DNA from: Lichenostomus cassidix
Lineage: Eukaryota; Chordata; Aves; Passeriformes; Meliphagidae
DNA: 64,000 nucleotides
Assembly: GCA_008360975.2 (NCBI GenBank)
Contig: VLJF02000808.1
Coordinates: forward strand, 1 to 64,000
Reading direction: 5' to 3'
The position numbers and the translations under genes are program-made. Below are positions 23,601 to 34,575 of the stretch, piece after piece. A model generated the notes under the pieces. The model made no database searches. It worked only from the letters and a program-made list of their open reading frames with translations, and was not told the DNA's origin. Position 1 is the first letter of the stretch, and each line of letters starts with the position of its first letter.

Positions 23601-23940
23601 CCTGGGGATGTTATTTAGTGTAAATTCCCATTTGGACGAGCAGCAGAGAGCTCCAGCTCTCCCATCTGTAATCGAATCAGGAGCTCTTTGTTTCCCCGTC
23701 CTCTTCACGGGTGAATTTGTCAGCTTTCCAAATCACACCAGCCAGGCCATTACTTGGCAAAAGTGCCACCTAATGCCCTCCTGCAAGTGCATTTTGATTT
23801 AATTTCGCTTTTTTTCCCATCCCTGCGAAGCGATATTTTGCCTTTCGCCGCTTTTATCCACCGCCTTTAAAAGCTGTTGGGTTTTTTTTCCCTCCCCCTA
23901 AATTTGATTAGATCCCAAAAATATTTGCATGGCTGATGGT
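23601..23940. promoter_or_regulatory. Candidate conserved non-coding island
   Basis: Complex sequence with TCTGTAATCGAATCAGGAGC, CAGGCCATTACTTGGC, GCATTTTGATTTAATTTCGC, several CpGs (GCGAAGCGATA, TTTCGCCGC) and an ATTTGCAT octamer at 23923-23930. No repeat and no domain-bearing frame is present. The composition differs from the arrays around it. It may be an enhancer or other constrained element, but this is inference. Confidence 0.35.
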
Positions 23941-24311
23941 TTGACCTCTCCAAGGCTGGAGACAGAGCTTCAAGATCCATTTGTTTTCCCATTATTTTCC
24001 CACGGGCTGGAATAGTGATGGGAAATTAGGAAAGGAAAATTTAAAAGGTTAATTTAGTCAGGGATTGAAACACCTGCTTGATTACATCTCTGCTGAGGGC
24101 AGCAGTGATTCAAGGGCTTAATTGGGTGTTGTTGGTGGGAAATGAGGGAGAATTCCATGGAAAAAAATGCTGGAATGTGGAATATTCCATTTATTGCAGT
24201 GCTCAGTGCTGGAAAAAAATGCTGCATTTTGAGTTTAACCAGAGGATCCTCCAGCTGGGGAGAAATGGGTGAGAATAGGGGATTTGCTGCTTTTAGTGAT
24301 AGCAAAATGTT
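23941..24311. other. Unique non-coding DNA
   Basis: Complex sequence with short overlapping frames on both strands and no recognisable domain. Confidence 0.4.
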
Positions 24312-24515
24312 TTTCTGGAGCCTTGTTTTAGTTTTTCATTAATAATAATAATAATAATAATAATAGTAATAATTTATTTTTAATAATAAATTATTATTTT
24401 CTGGAGCCTCATTTTAGCCTTTAATAAATAATAATAATCATTTTTAAAATAATAAATTATTGTTTTCTGGAGCCTCGTTTTAGTCTTCAATTAGTAATAA
24501 TAATAATATTTTTTA
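24312..24515. repeat. Tandem triplication with embedded AAT microsatellite
   Basis: Three copies of TTTTCTGGAGCCTYGTTTTAG, each followed by TTAATAATAAT triplets of differing length and AATAAATTATT. Confidence 0.9.
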
Positions 24516-24527
24516 TTATTACTAAAA

Positions 24528-24814
24528 CCCCAAAATCTGCAGTACAAACCCAAAACCTACAGAACAAAACCCAAACCTGTCACCAAAACCCAAAACCTAC
24601 AGTAAAACCCCAAAATCTTTAGAACAAAACCCCAAAACCTACAGAACAAAACCCAAAACCTGCAGTAAATAAAACCCCACAACCTGCAGTAAAACCCCAA
24701 AACCTGCAGAAAAAACCCAAAATCTGCACTACAAACCCTAAAATCTGCAGCGCAAACCCAAAACCTACAGAATAAAACCCCAAAACCTGCAGAACAAACC
24801 CCAAACCTGCAGGA
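24528..24814. repeat. Minisatellite, ~23-25-bp unit, about 12 copies
   Basis: Units of the type AAAACCCCAAAACCTGCAG, with ACAAA, TAAA or GAAAA linkers of different length. CTGCAG and CTACAG alternate. Confidence 0.93.
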
Positions 24815-25055
24815 GGAAGAAAAAGAAGAGGAAGAAGAGGAAGAAGAAGAAGAAAAAGAAGAAGAAGAAGAAGAAGAAGAAGAAGGAGGAGAAAAAGAGT
24901 GTTGAGAAAAGGGAAAGAAAGAAGGGAAAGAAGGGAAAGAAGGGAAAGAAAGGAAGGAAGAAAGGAAGGAAGGAAGGAAGGAAGGAAGGAAGGAAGGAAG
25001 GAAGGAAGGAAGGAAGGAAGGAAGGAAGGAAGGAAGGAAGGAAGGAAGGAAGAAA

Positions 25056-25123
<68 letters not shown>

Positions 25124-25152
25124 AAAAAAAAGAAAGAAAAAAGAAAGAAAAT
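24815..25152. repeat. Polypurine tract: GAA, GGAA and GAAA blocks
   Basis: About 340 bp that is almost only A and G on the + strand. It comprises GAAGAA (24820-24893), GGGAAAGAA (24908-24950), GGAA (about 24955-25053), GAAA (about 25056-25123) and an AAAAAAGAAAG edge. It produces a spurious Lys/Arg/Glu-rich + frame and a Ser/Phe/Leu-rich minus frame. Confidence 0.97.
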
Positions 25153-25304
25153 AATACTTAATACTTATCAATTAAATTACAAAAATACCCATTAAACAGA
25201 TATTTCACCATGAAAATTCCTCTTTTCCCCATTTCCCATGAACCCCAACAGGACAAACCCCACTCCCCGTCACCCCGCGCTCCCAGCAGGATGCTGAGCT
25301 GCTC

Positions 25305-25475
25305 TGCTCCTGCCCTGCGCTAATTAACCACCTCATTAATGACCTCCCGCTCATTAATGACCTCCAGACAGAGCCCAGCTGCCAGCAGAGCTTCCTGGCA
25401 GCACAGGAGATCATTATGGAATTAGGGAAAAAGGCGATTTCCCTTTCCTGCTCCTGCCTGGAGGCACTTTGCACC
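25305..25475. promoter_or_regulatory. Candidate conserved non-coding island with repeated TTAATGACCTC
   Basis: Contains GCGCTAATTAACCACC and two exact CTCATTAATGACCTCC-like copies about 22 bp apart, then GAGATCATTATGGAATTAGG. TAATTA and ATTA homeodomain-type cores are dense. The sequence is not part of an array. Regulatory function is inference only. Confidence 0.33.
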
Positions 25476-25584
25476 TCTCTGTGGAAATGTTTGCAGCAGA
25501 AACATCAAAATCTGGATTTTTTTCCCACTCCCAATAATGGTTTTTTTCCATTTTCCAGGGGTGTGAACCTCACAGGAGGGATTT
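25476..25584. other. Unique spacer
   Basis: Short complex sequence leading into the next array. No feature is recognised. Confidence 0.3.
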
Positions 25585-26775
25585 ACAGCAGATTTTTCTA
25601 AAACTCCCTAAAACTTTTCTTGTAAAACCTGTCAAACCCACAGGTCATGCAGTTCTCTCCACAATCCTCCACCTCAAAGCCACAAGACATATATAAATAT
25701 ATATTATTATTAGATTTATATATACAAATATATATATGTTTATATAAATATAAATAAAAATAACAGTGATGAGAAATAAATCTAAATAAAAATAACAGCA
25801 GATTTTAATAAAACTCTCAAAACGTTTTTTTAAAAACCTGTCAAACCCACAGGTCACACAATTCTCTAAACAATCCTCCACCTCAAAGCCACGAGAAATC
25901 AGTATAAATAAAAATAATAGCGATGAGAAATAACTATAACTATAACTATAACTATAACTATAACTATAACTATAACTATAACTAACTATAAATATAAATA
26001 ACAGCAGATTTTCATAAAACTCCCGAAAACTTTTCTTGTAAAACCTGTAAAACCCACAGGTCACCCAATTCTCTCCACAATCCTCCATCTGAAAGCCACG
26101 AGAAATCAATATAAATATATAAATATATAAATATATAAATATATAAATATATAAATATATAAATATATAAATATATAAATATATAAATATATAAATATAT
26201 AAATATATAAATATATAAATAAACAGATAAATATATAAATAGATACATAGATACATATATACATATATAAATATATATTATTATTAGATATATATACAAA
26301 TATATATATCTATATTTATATAAATATAAATAAAAATAACAGCAGATTTTTGTAAAACTCCCTAAAACTTTTCTTGTAAAACCTGTAAAACCCACAGGTC
26401 ATGGAGTTTTCTCCACAATCCTCCACCTCAGAGCCACGAGAAATTAATATAAATAAAAATAATAGCGATGAGAAATAAATATAAATGAAAGTAATAGTGA
26501 TGAGAAATAAATATAAGTATAAATAACAGCAGATTTTCTCCACAATCCTCCACCTCAAAGCCACACGAAATAAATATAAATAAAAATAACAGCAATGAGA
26601 AATAAAAATAAAAATAAAAATAAAAATATAAATAACAGCAGATTTTTGTAAAACTCCCTAAAATTTTTCTTGTAAAACACACAGGTCACTCAGTTTTCTC
26701 CACAAGCCGCCACCTCAAAGCCACGAGAAATAAATATAAATAAAAATAAAAGCGACGAGAAATAAAAATCCCTCA
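25585..26775. repeat. Satellite of ~190-340-bp units with embedded microsatellites, about 6 copies
   Basis: Units start with ACAGCAGATTTT near 25585, 25797, 26001, 26340, 26527 and 26635. Most carry AAAACTCCCTAAAACTTTTC, TTGTAAAACCTG, AAACCCACAGGTCA, TCTCCACAATCCTCCACCTC and AAAGCCACGAGAAAT. The 26527 copy lacks the middle part. Between them lie AT microsatellites that expanded separately: TATAAC (about 25932-25985) and ATATAAAT (about 26110-26220). Apparent transmembrane-like Tyr/Ile/Phe frames on the minus strand come from these blocks. Confidence 0.92.
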
Positions 26776-26789
26776 AACCACCAGCTGGA

Positions 26790-27075
26790 CCCCAGCTAAG
26801 CACTGCTGCTCAATCCCATCCCACTAAAATCACCAACCAGCGCTAACTTCCTCCCGCGATGAACTTCATTAACGACCTCTCCCTCCGCGTGCAGATTCTT
26901 TACAACTCTCCCCCCGTAACTCAATTAGCATTGTTTATGCTTCGGAGTATTTAAAGGCTGAAATTACAGGCAATAACTATCAAACAGAGCGATAATTAAT
27001 GATCATAACTCACTGCTGCACAACCCGGGTGATGCTTTCGCCGTTACGACACTTTTCATTCCCAGCGGCGACTTG
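26790..27075. promoter_or_regulatory. Strongest candidate conserved non-coding island
   Basis: Complex sequence with features common in developmental enhancers: CTCAATTAGCATTGTTTATG, GGAGTATTTAAAGGCTG, GGCAATAACTATCAAACAGA, GCGATAATTAATGATCATAA and several CpGs (CCCGCGATGAAC, CTCCGCGTGC, TTTCGCCGTTACGAC). It directly adjoins the 25.6-26.8 kb satellite but shares none of its units. No coding frame has a recognisable domain. Function is inferred from composition only. Confidence 0.4.
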
Positions 27076-27284
27076 ATGGTGCTTGAAACGACTTGGTGGT
27101 TCTCCTGAGGTGGTTTTTGTTGCTAGAAAATAACTTTTTGGGGGTTGGAGTTGGGGTTCACCAGATTTGATGGAGTTTGTGGTGATTTTTGGAGTGGAAA
27201 ACAGCACGGGAATGGGTTGGGATGGTTTGGGATGATTTGTGCAGATTTTGGAGAGGTTGGAGTGAGGATTGATAGTGGAATTCT

Positions 27285-27332
27285 GGAAAATTTGGGGTTG
27301 GAAGGACTTTAAATCCCACCCAGGATGGATGT
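27285..27332 (-). mobile_element. Short CR1-like fragment
   Basis: GGGGTTGGAAGGACTTTAAA followed by TCCCACCCAGG resembles the CR1 3' region in reverse orientation. It lies just outside the left arm of the inverted duplication. Confidence 0.4.
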
Positions 27333-27757
27333 CCAGGTGTTTGACATCCATTTGGAGTTGAGGATTTCATTATTTCTGAAGGATATTGAGGCTCTGCAAT
27401 TCCAGCTGGGATTCAGAGAGGCAGAGCTGGGAAAACAAAAACCCCAAGGGCTGAGATTTGTTTTCTTTTTGGGGTGTAACTTCTTCACTCTCTATTTACA
27501 GGAGTTTAAAGTTTCGATTTCTATCGATTTCTATCTAAAGTTTTGATTTCTACCAGAACAGAAATGGATCATTTAAAATCATGGAATGGTTTGGGTGGGA
27601 AGGGATTATAAAAGAAGGGATTGTAAAAGAAGGGATTTTAAAAGAAGGGATTTTAAATCCCACCCAGTGCCACCCAGGGACATCTCCCACCATCCCAGGT
27701 TATCCCAGCCTGGCCTTGGACATTCCAGGGATGGACCAGCCATGGATTCTCCTGGAA
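27333..27757. repeat. Left arm of a large inverted duplication
   Basis: This arm matches the reverse complement of about 28131-28544 along nearly its whole length. Shared stretches include TTGACATCCATTTGGAG, GAGGCTCTGCAATTCCAGCT, GAGAGGCAGAGCTGGGAAAA, GGGCTGAGATTTGTTTTC, ATCGATTTCTATCTAAAG and CAGAACAGAAATGGATCATT. Differences are scattered substitutions and an expansion of GAAGGGATTTTAAAA to four copies here. A CR1 fragment forms the inner part. Confidence 0.93.
27575..27750 (-). mobile_element. CR1 LINE 3' fragment
   Basis: In reverse, the ATGGAATGGTTTGGGTGGGA end, CCACCCAGGGACATCTCCC, ACCATCCCAGG, CAGCCTGGCCTTGGACATTC and CAGGGATGGACCAGCCATGG match the 3' end of avian CR1. A 14-bp GGATTTTAAAAGAA-type micro-expansion splits it near 27600-27655. 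Confidence 0.8.
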
Positions 27758-28130
27758 TTTTCAGTTTTTTTCTCTCCTGACCCTCCGTGGTTCCACCCTT
27801 GGAGAGCTCTGGGCATTCCCAGCCAAACCCACAACCCCCCTGAGGAAAACTTCACTCAACAACAACAACACCAGCAACACCAAAATCGATGGGAAGTGAG
27901 ATCCTGAATCCTCCCTGCTGTAAAAACCCTAAATCTGCCCAGTTCTCCCTGTTCCAGCCTGGAGCAAAACTCTAAATCACAGCAGCTCTGCTGGAATTGC
28001 TTCTGCTCCTTAAAAATGGAGCTTTGGGCACCTGGAGGTGGAGGATTGGCAGCTGAGGGATGAGTGCAGGGAAAAGCTGTTAACTCTGCAAGGTCCACAT
28101 TCCCAAAAATCAGGGGAATCAAGGATTTTT
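27758..28130. other. Spacer of the inverted duplication
   Basis: About 370 bp of unique sequence between the arms, with a short CAACAACAACA run near 27858. No gene is recognised. Confidence 0.6.
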
Positions 28131-28310
28131 TGGCTCTGGAATGGAATTCCTAGAGAAGCTGTGGATGCTCCTGGATACCTGGAGTCTCCAAGGCCAGGCT
28201 GGGATAACCTGGGATGGTGGGAGATGTCCCTGGGTGGCTTTGACTGGGATTTAAAATCCCTTATTTTATTATCCCTTCCCACCCAAAAAATTCCACGATT
28301 TTAAATGATC
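28131..28310 (+). mobile_element. CR1 LINE 3' fragment
   Basis: GAATTCCTAGAGAAGCTGTG, GGCCAGGCTGGGATAACCTG, GGATGGTGGGAGATGTCCC, TTCCCACCCAAAAAATTCCA and ACGATT follow the usual order of the avian CR1 3' end. It is inverted relative to the copy at 27575-27750. Confidence 0.8.
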
Positions 28311-28544
28311 CATTTCTGTTCTGATAGAAATCAAAACTTTAGATAGAAATCGATAGAAATCAAAATTTTACACTCCTGTAAATAGAGAGTAAAGAAGTTA
28401 CACCCCGAAAAGAAAACAAATCTCAGCCCTTGGGGTTTTTGTTTTCCCAGCTCTGCCTCTCTGAATCCCAGCTGGAATTGCAGAGCCTCAAAATCCTTCA
28501 GAAATAATCAAATCCTTCACTCCAAATGGATGTCAACCACCTGA
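28131..28544. repeat. Right arm of the large inverted duplication
   Basis: Inverted copy of 27333-27757, about 90% identical by eye. The match covers both the CR1 part (28131-28310) and about 230 bp of non-CR1 sequence (28310-28544). Two independent CR1 insertions therefore do not explain it; a duplicated, inverted segment does. Confidence 0.93.
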
Positions 28545-28864
28545 AAAGGTGGATTTAATTTATCCAAATCAAAATTTTTTACACTGAGAATTTTCATTGA
28601 AATCTTTTTTTCTCCTTCAAATTCCAAGGCTGCTAAGGAGATCCTCACAGGATGGGAATCCAAGCTGGAATTCCATGGAAATTCCAGTGAGTTTGAAAGG
28701 AATACAAGGAGCTGGTCTGTGATAATTCCCAAATTCAAGCAAAAACACACAAATACCGCTTTTTAAAGTTATTTTCCCATCCTCTGAGCTGAGAACTGCT
28801 CCAGGGAGGAGATCCATCCACTGATTTTGAGGTGACAATGAAGTGTCCCCAAAGCCCCAATTCC
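28545..28864. other. Unique spacer
   Basis: Complex sequence with no recognised element or gene. Confidence 0.4.
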
Positions 28865-31345
28865 CAGAGACTGCTGAGCACCCTGGGGAGAGCAGGAAAA
28901 CTCAGGGATTTGGGGAAGGAGGAGAAGTGGGAAGAGAAGTTTTGGGAATCATCCCAAGGAGAGCAGGGAAATATAGGAATTTAGGGAAGGAAGAGAAGTG
29001 AGAAGAGAAGATTTAAAAATCACCCCAAGGAGAGCAGAAAACTACAGGAATTTGGGGAAGGAGGTGAAGTGGGAATAGAAATTTTGGGAATCACCCCAAG
29101 GAGAGCAGAGAAATATAGGAATTTAGGGAAGGAAGCAAAGCAGGAAGAGAAGATTTGGAAACCACCTTGAGAAGAGCAGGAAACTACAGGAGTTTAGGGA
29201 AGGAAGAGAAGTGGGAACAGCAATTTTGGGAATCACCCCAAGGAAAGCAGGAAATTATAGGAATTTAAAGAAGGAAGCAAAGCAGGAACAAAAATTTGGG
29301 GAATCACCCCAAGGAGAGCAGGAAATCTCAGGGATTTGGGGAAGGAAGAGAATTGGGAACAGAAGTTTTGGGAATCATCCCAAGGAGAGCAGGGAAATAT
29401 AGGAATTAAGGGAAGGAAGAGAAGTGGGAATAGAAGATTTGAAAATCACCCCGAGGAGAGCAGGAAACTACAGGAGTTTAGGGAAGGAAGAGAAGTGGGA
29501 ACAGAAATTTTGGGAATCACCCTGAGGAGAGCAGGAAAGCAGAGGAGTTCAGGGAAGGAAGAGAATTGGGAACAGCAATTTTGGGAATCACCCCAAGGAA
29601 AGCAGGAAATTATAGGAATTTAAAGAAGGAAGCAAAGCAGGAACAGAAATTTTGGGAATCACCCCGAGGAGAGCAGGAAATCACAGGGATTTAGGGAAGG
29701 AAGCAAAGTGGGAAGGGAAGATTTGGAAATCAACCCCAAGGAGAGCAGGAAAACAGGGATTTAGGGAAGGAAGGGAAGTGGGAAGAGAAGATTTGAAAAT
29801 CACCCCGAGGAGGAAACGACAGGAGTCTAGGGAAGGAAGTGAAGTGGGAATAGAAATTTTGGGAATCAACCCAAGGAGAGCAGAGAAATATAGGAATTTA
29901 GGGAAGGAAGCAAAGTGGGAACAGAAGTTTTGGAAATCACCCCAAGGAGAGCAGGAAAGCACAGGGATTTGGGGAAGGAAGCAAAGCAGGAAGATTTGAA
30001 AATCACCCCAAGGAGGAAACTACAGGAATTTAGGGAAGGAAGAGAAGTGAGAAGAGAAGATCTAAAAATCACCCCAAGGAGAGCAGAAAACTACAGGAAT
30101 TTGGGGAAGGAGGTGAAGTGGGAATAGAAATTTTGGGAATCAACCCAAGGTGAGCAGGGAAATATAGGAATTTAGGGAAGGAAGCAAAGTGGGAACAGAA
30201 GATTTGGAAATCAACCCCAAGGAGAGCAGGAAACTACAGGAGTTTAGGGAAGGAAGAGAAAGGGGAACTGAAATTTTGGGAATCACCCTGAGGAGAGCAG
30301 GAAAGCAGAGGAGTTCAGGGAAGGAAGAGAATTGGGAACAGCAGTTTTGGGAATCACCCCAAGGAAAGCAGGAAATTGTAGGAATTTAAAGAAGGAAGCA
30401 AAGCAGGAACAGAAATTTTGGGAATCACCCTGAGGAGAGCAGGAAAACACAGGGATTTGGGGAAGGAAGAAAAGTGGGAAGAGAAGATTTGAAAATCACC
30501 CCGAGGAGGAAAAGACAGGAGTCTAGGGAAGGAAGTGAAGTGGAAAGAGAAATTTTGGAAATCACCCCGAGGAGAGCAGGAAATCTCAGGGATTTAGGGA
30601 AGGAAGAGAAGTGGGAACAGAAGTTTTGGGAATCATCCCAAGGAGAGCAGGGAAATATAGGAATTAAGGGAAGGAAGAGAAGTGGGAATAGAAGATTTGA
30701 AAATTACCCCGAGGAGAGCAGGAAATCACAGGGATTTAGGGAAGGAAGAGAAGTGGGAAGAGAAGATTTTAAAATCACCCTGAGGAGGAAACTACAGGAG
30801 TTTAGGGAAGGAAGCAAAGCAGGAACAGAAATTTTGGGAATCAACCCGAGCAGAGCAGGAAAACAGGGATTTAGGGAAGGAAGAGAATTGGGAACAGAAG
30901 CTTTGGGAATCATCCCAAGGAGAGCAGGAAAGCACAGGGATTTAGGGATGGAAAAGAAGTGGGAAGCGAAAATTTGAAGCGGGAATAGAAATTTTGGGAA
31001 TCACCCTGAGGAGAGCAGAAAACCACAGGAATTTAGGAAGGAAGAGAAGTGGGAATAGAAATTTTGGAAATCACCCCGAGGAGAGAAGGAAATCTCAGGA
31101 GTTCAGGGAAGGAAGCAAAGAGGGAACTGAAATTTTGAGAATCACCCTGAGGAGAGCAGGAAATCTCAGGAGTTCAGGGAAGGAAGCAAAGAGGGAACTG
31201 AAATTTTGAGAATCACCCTGAGGAGAGCAGGAAATCACAGGAATTTAGGGAAGGAAGCAAAGTGAGAATAGAAATTTTGAGAATCACCCTGAGGAGAGCA
31301 GGAAATCACAGGGATTTAGGGAGGAAGCAAAGCAGGAACAGAAGT
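28865..31345. repeat. Purine-rich 2.5-kb minisatellite, ~70-bp unit, about 35 copies
   Basis: Units run GGGAATCACCCCAAGGAGAG, CAGGAAACTACAGGAATTTA, GGGAAGGAAGAGAAGTGGGA and ACAGAAATTTT. Variant blocks (GAAGATTTGAAAA versus GAAATTTTGGGAA; CAAAGCAGG versus GAGAAGTGG) recombine freely, and some units lack GAGAGCA. The + strand is mostly purine. Frames of up to 167 codons on the + strand (repeating Ile-Thr-Pro-Arg-Arg-Ala-Gly) are repeat artefacts. Confidence 0.96.
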
Positions 31346-31990
31346 TTCAGGAATCCCCAGGATCAGTTCCAACACCCCTCAGTGCAATTGGTGTGACTGA
31401 GGCCAGACAGACCCTCCCTGCCCGGAAAATTGAGGAATTTCTCTCCCAAACAGAGCAGATGGAACTTCCCCTCGCAGAAAAGGAGGAGATTTGCTGATTG
31501 CAGAGCCCAAAGCCAGCCTGGAAGAGCTGGAGGCTCAGCGGCTGCTCCACCAGCCAGCAATCTGCTCTGCTCCTCCTGCACCAGGAGCATTGAAATCCAA
31601 TTAAATTCCCCATTTTTTGGCACTGTCCAGGCATTTCCAGCTCTCTCCTGCCGTGGCTCCTCAGCTCTGTTCCAGGAATCCTCCCCGAGCTCAGCCAGGT
31701 CACTCCGTGTCCCTCCAGCCAATTTTTAGGAGTTGTTTAAGATCTCTTCTCGTGCAAAAGTAGTTTCCTGGCAGCAGCAGAGCTCCAGACATCCCTGCTG
31801 CTCGTAGATCTTCCCTCTGACACCTCTGAACTTTTTACGGCTGGTTGTGAGTTCCTCAGGCTGGGGAGAGAGGGAAAAATTCCGATTTTTGTGCACCCAG
31901 GGAGGAATATTTTAAGCTGCTGGACACACAAAGCCTGCTGGTCAAGGTGTTGGGAGTTCATCCAAGTTTAAATTTTTTTTTTTTTTAATA
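31346..31990. other. Unique, more GC-rich non-coding DNA
   Basis: Complex sequence with overlapping open frames of 99-119 codons on both strands (31347-31729). No frame shows a recognisable domain, and simultaneous opposite-strand openness suggests a GC effect. Ends with a T-run at 31972-31986. Confidence 0.4.
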
Positions 31991-33984
31991 TAACTTTAAT
32001 CAGGGGTTTTGTTGGAATTGAAGTTTCTGAAGTTTCTCAGCAGCGCAGAAGAGACACAGAAGATAATGAGGATTGATGAACATTAACGAACAATAATGAA
32101 AATTAATGAACTTCAACCCCAAACATCTCCCCTGGCATGGCTGGAGACTCCTGGTGTGGGAAATGAGAGAGAAGAGAACAAAGAATGAGAACCTAATTAA
32201 CAGCAATTAAATTGGGATTGATAACCAACAGGAAAACAAATACTAAGAACTGTGTGAGTTTGATGACCAATGGACATCAAACCACTGAATTTCTCTGGGT
32301 TTTGACTGGAAATGTGGGAAAAATCCATTAAAATCCATGTGGGATGGAAGGGCTTCCCTGCACACCCAGACAGTGAATTCCAGCTGGGGATGGTGATGCC
32401 TGATGGTTTTTTGCCTTTTTTTTTCTATACCCATTTTTATACTGGGTATAAAATCTATAATTATATGATTATATTTATATAATGGGTAAATTATAATTAT
32501 ATAATGGGTATTTTCTATACCCATTTTTTCCTATTTTCTGCACCCTTTACACACTCTTTGTACCCTTAGCCTGCATGGCTGGAATTCTTGTAATTTGATT
32601 TTTAGCTTAGTTTTTGGGGTCCTGCAAGGCAGAAAGAGCAAATATTCACAGTAAAAGGCCAGAGAGCTCTGTGCTATCAAAAATTCGAGGTTCAACCTTG
32701 GTTGAAATCTTCTCTCTGGAACATATTTTGTAAACTGAGCTTTAGCCTCATTTAGGGGGAGAAATTAGAATAAGAGAACAATAAAATAAATGAAGTTTTT
32801 ATTGGGGGATTTTAGGTAAATATGCATATTTGCAAAGACCATAAAATTGTATACAGAGTGTGCACCTGGGTGTGTTCCACCTTTGCAGAGCTGTGCACCT
32901 CAAATCCCATTAAACACCAAAATAAAACCCTTTTACCCCTTTTTTCCTGTCTCTGCCTCATATTTCCCCCACCAAAAGGCAACAACAGCAGAATGGATGG
33001 AGCTGTTTCCCACCACCACTCCCTGCAGCCACACAATTCTCACATTTTCCCAGCTGTGAAATGTGGATTTTTGCCCCCTGGGCAGCAGAACACACCTCGG
33101 GGATGAAATTCCCAGCAGATCCTTGCCAAGGGACATTCCTGGGAGCACCGAGGGACACCAACAGCTCTCAGCTCTCTGCCAGCAGGGCTGGATGGAAACA
33201 TCTGGAGTGGTTTCTCCTCGTCAGATGGGAGCCATAAATGGGGGTTTGAAATTGTTTTTTAACTGCCCAACTAAAAAATTGATGCAGGGCAACGGTGGAG
33301 CAGTATGATTTATAGCTGATGTGGTTCTGGATGTCCAAAGGGCTGGCAGAGCTCTAAACCACACAGAAATGGTGTTGTGCTCCTCAAATATTCAGTGTAA
33401 CCCCAGTGCTGGATGGATTTTTGCCTTTTAGTGTTTTTCCTCCTCAAACCTTTGAAAATTTTGTGTCATTTCCACCCAAATGTTCCCAGCTGGCTGCACA
33501 GAAATCAACCTCCAGAGCAGAACAAATCCCAAATATTTGGTTTCAGTTTTACAGGAATTCACCTCATCTCCCTTCCTGGAGTCAGAAAGGACATTTTCAA
33601 TTTTCCTCTCCTCATTTTCCTGCCTTCTTATCCCATGGAAACAAAAGGAATTGAATATTCTCAGCCTGGGGATTCATGAATTAAATTCCTGGCAGCGGAA
33701 AGGGACAGAAATAAAAGGCTGGAGTGGGAAATACAAAGGAACCTGCCAGATTTGTGGTGCTTTCAGGTTCTTTGTCTCAGGAGAACAAATCTGGGGCCAA
33801 AGTCTGAAATCCAAACTGGGCAAGGAACCAACTTCTAACTCGCTGAGCCTTTGGAAAACTGGATTTTCCAGGGGAAATCCTCACCTAAGGAAGGGTGATC
33901 ATTTGAATTACTGGAGAATTTCTCATATCCCACCTGAGGACAACTTTTTACCATTCCAGCAGGAGCTCTGAGGGCAAAAATTGC
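31991..33984. other. Two kilobases of unique non-coding DNA
   Basis: No array is present except a small inverted AT-rich motif (TATACCCATTTTTATACTGG and its complement) at 32435-32525. An octamer-like TATGCATATTTGCAAAG lies at 32821-32837. A 163-codon + frame (33480-33971) has no domain that I recognise and overlaps two other frames. I do not call a gene. Confidence 0.4.
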
Positions 33985-34437
33985 TGGGATTGGTTCCTCA
34001 CTGAGGGATGGAGATTCCCTGGAGAATCCAAGCTGCACAAACCATTCCTGGGATTTGTTCCTCACTGAGGGCTAGAGATTCCCTGGAAAATCCAAGATTC
34101 CATGGAAAATCCAAGCTGCAGGAATCCAAACTGGGATTCTTTCCTCATTGAGGGTGGGAGATTCCCTGGAAAATCCAAACTGCAGGAATTGCTGGGATTT
34201 GTTCCTCACTGAGGGCTGGAGATTCCCTGGAAAATCCAAACTGCAGGAATCATCCTGGGATTTGTTCCTCACTGAGGGCTGGAGATTCCTGGAAAATCCA
34301 AGCTGGATGAATCCAAACTGGGATTTTTTCTTCACTGAAGGATGGAAATTCCTTGGAAAATCCAAGCTGCACAAAGCACTGCTGGGATTGGTTCCTGAAT
34401 GAGGGATGGAGATTCCCTGGGAAATCCAAGCTGCAGC
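33985..34437. repeat. Minisatellite, ~60-65-bp unit, about 7 copies
   Basis: Units are GGGATTGGTTCCTCACTGAG, GGATGGAGATTCCCTGGAAA and ATCCAAGCTGCA, followed by a variable AGGAATC/CAAAC link. One partial duplication (ATTCCATGGAAAATCCAAG) lies at about 34090-34115. Confidence 0.92.
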
Positions 34438-34575
34438 TCAGTAAAACATCCCAAACACACAAGCAGCTGTCCCTGATCTGATCCACACCAGGAGATTTTC
34501 CCAGCCTTGGGATGGACAGAGAGGAATTCATGTTCCAAGGACAAACCAGGAGCACCTGATGGGATCAGGGATGTG

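Noticed and set aside
31347..31729. Possible exon with open frames on both strands
   Set aside because: GC-rich unique sequence but no domain, no consistent splice sites and opposite-strand openness.
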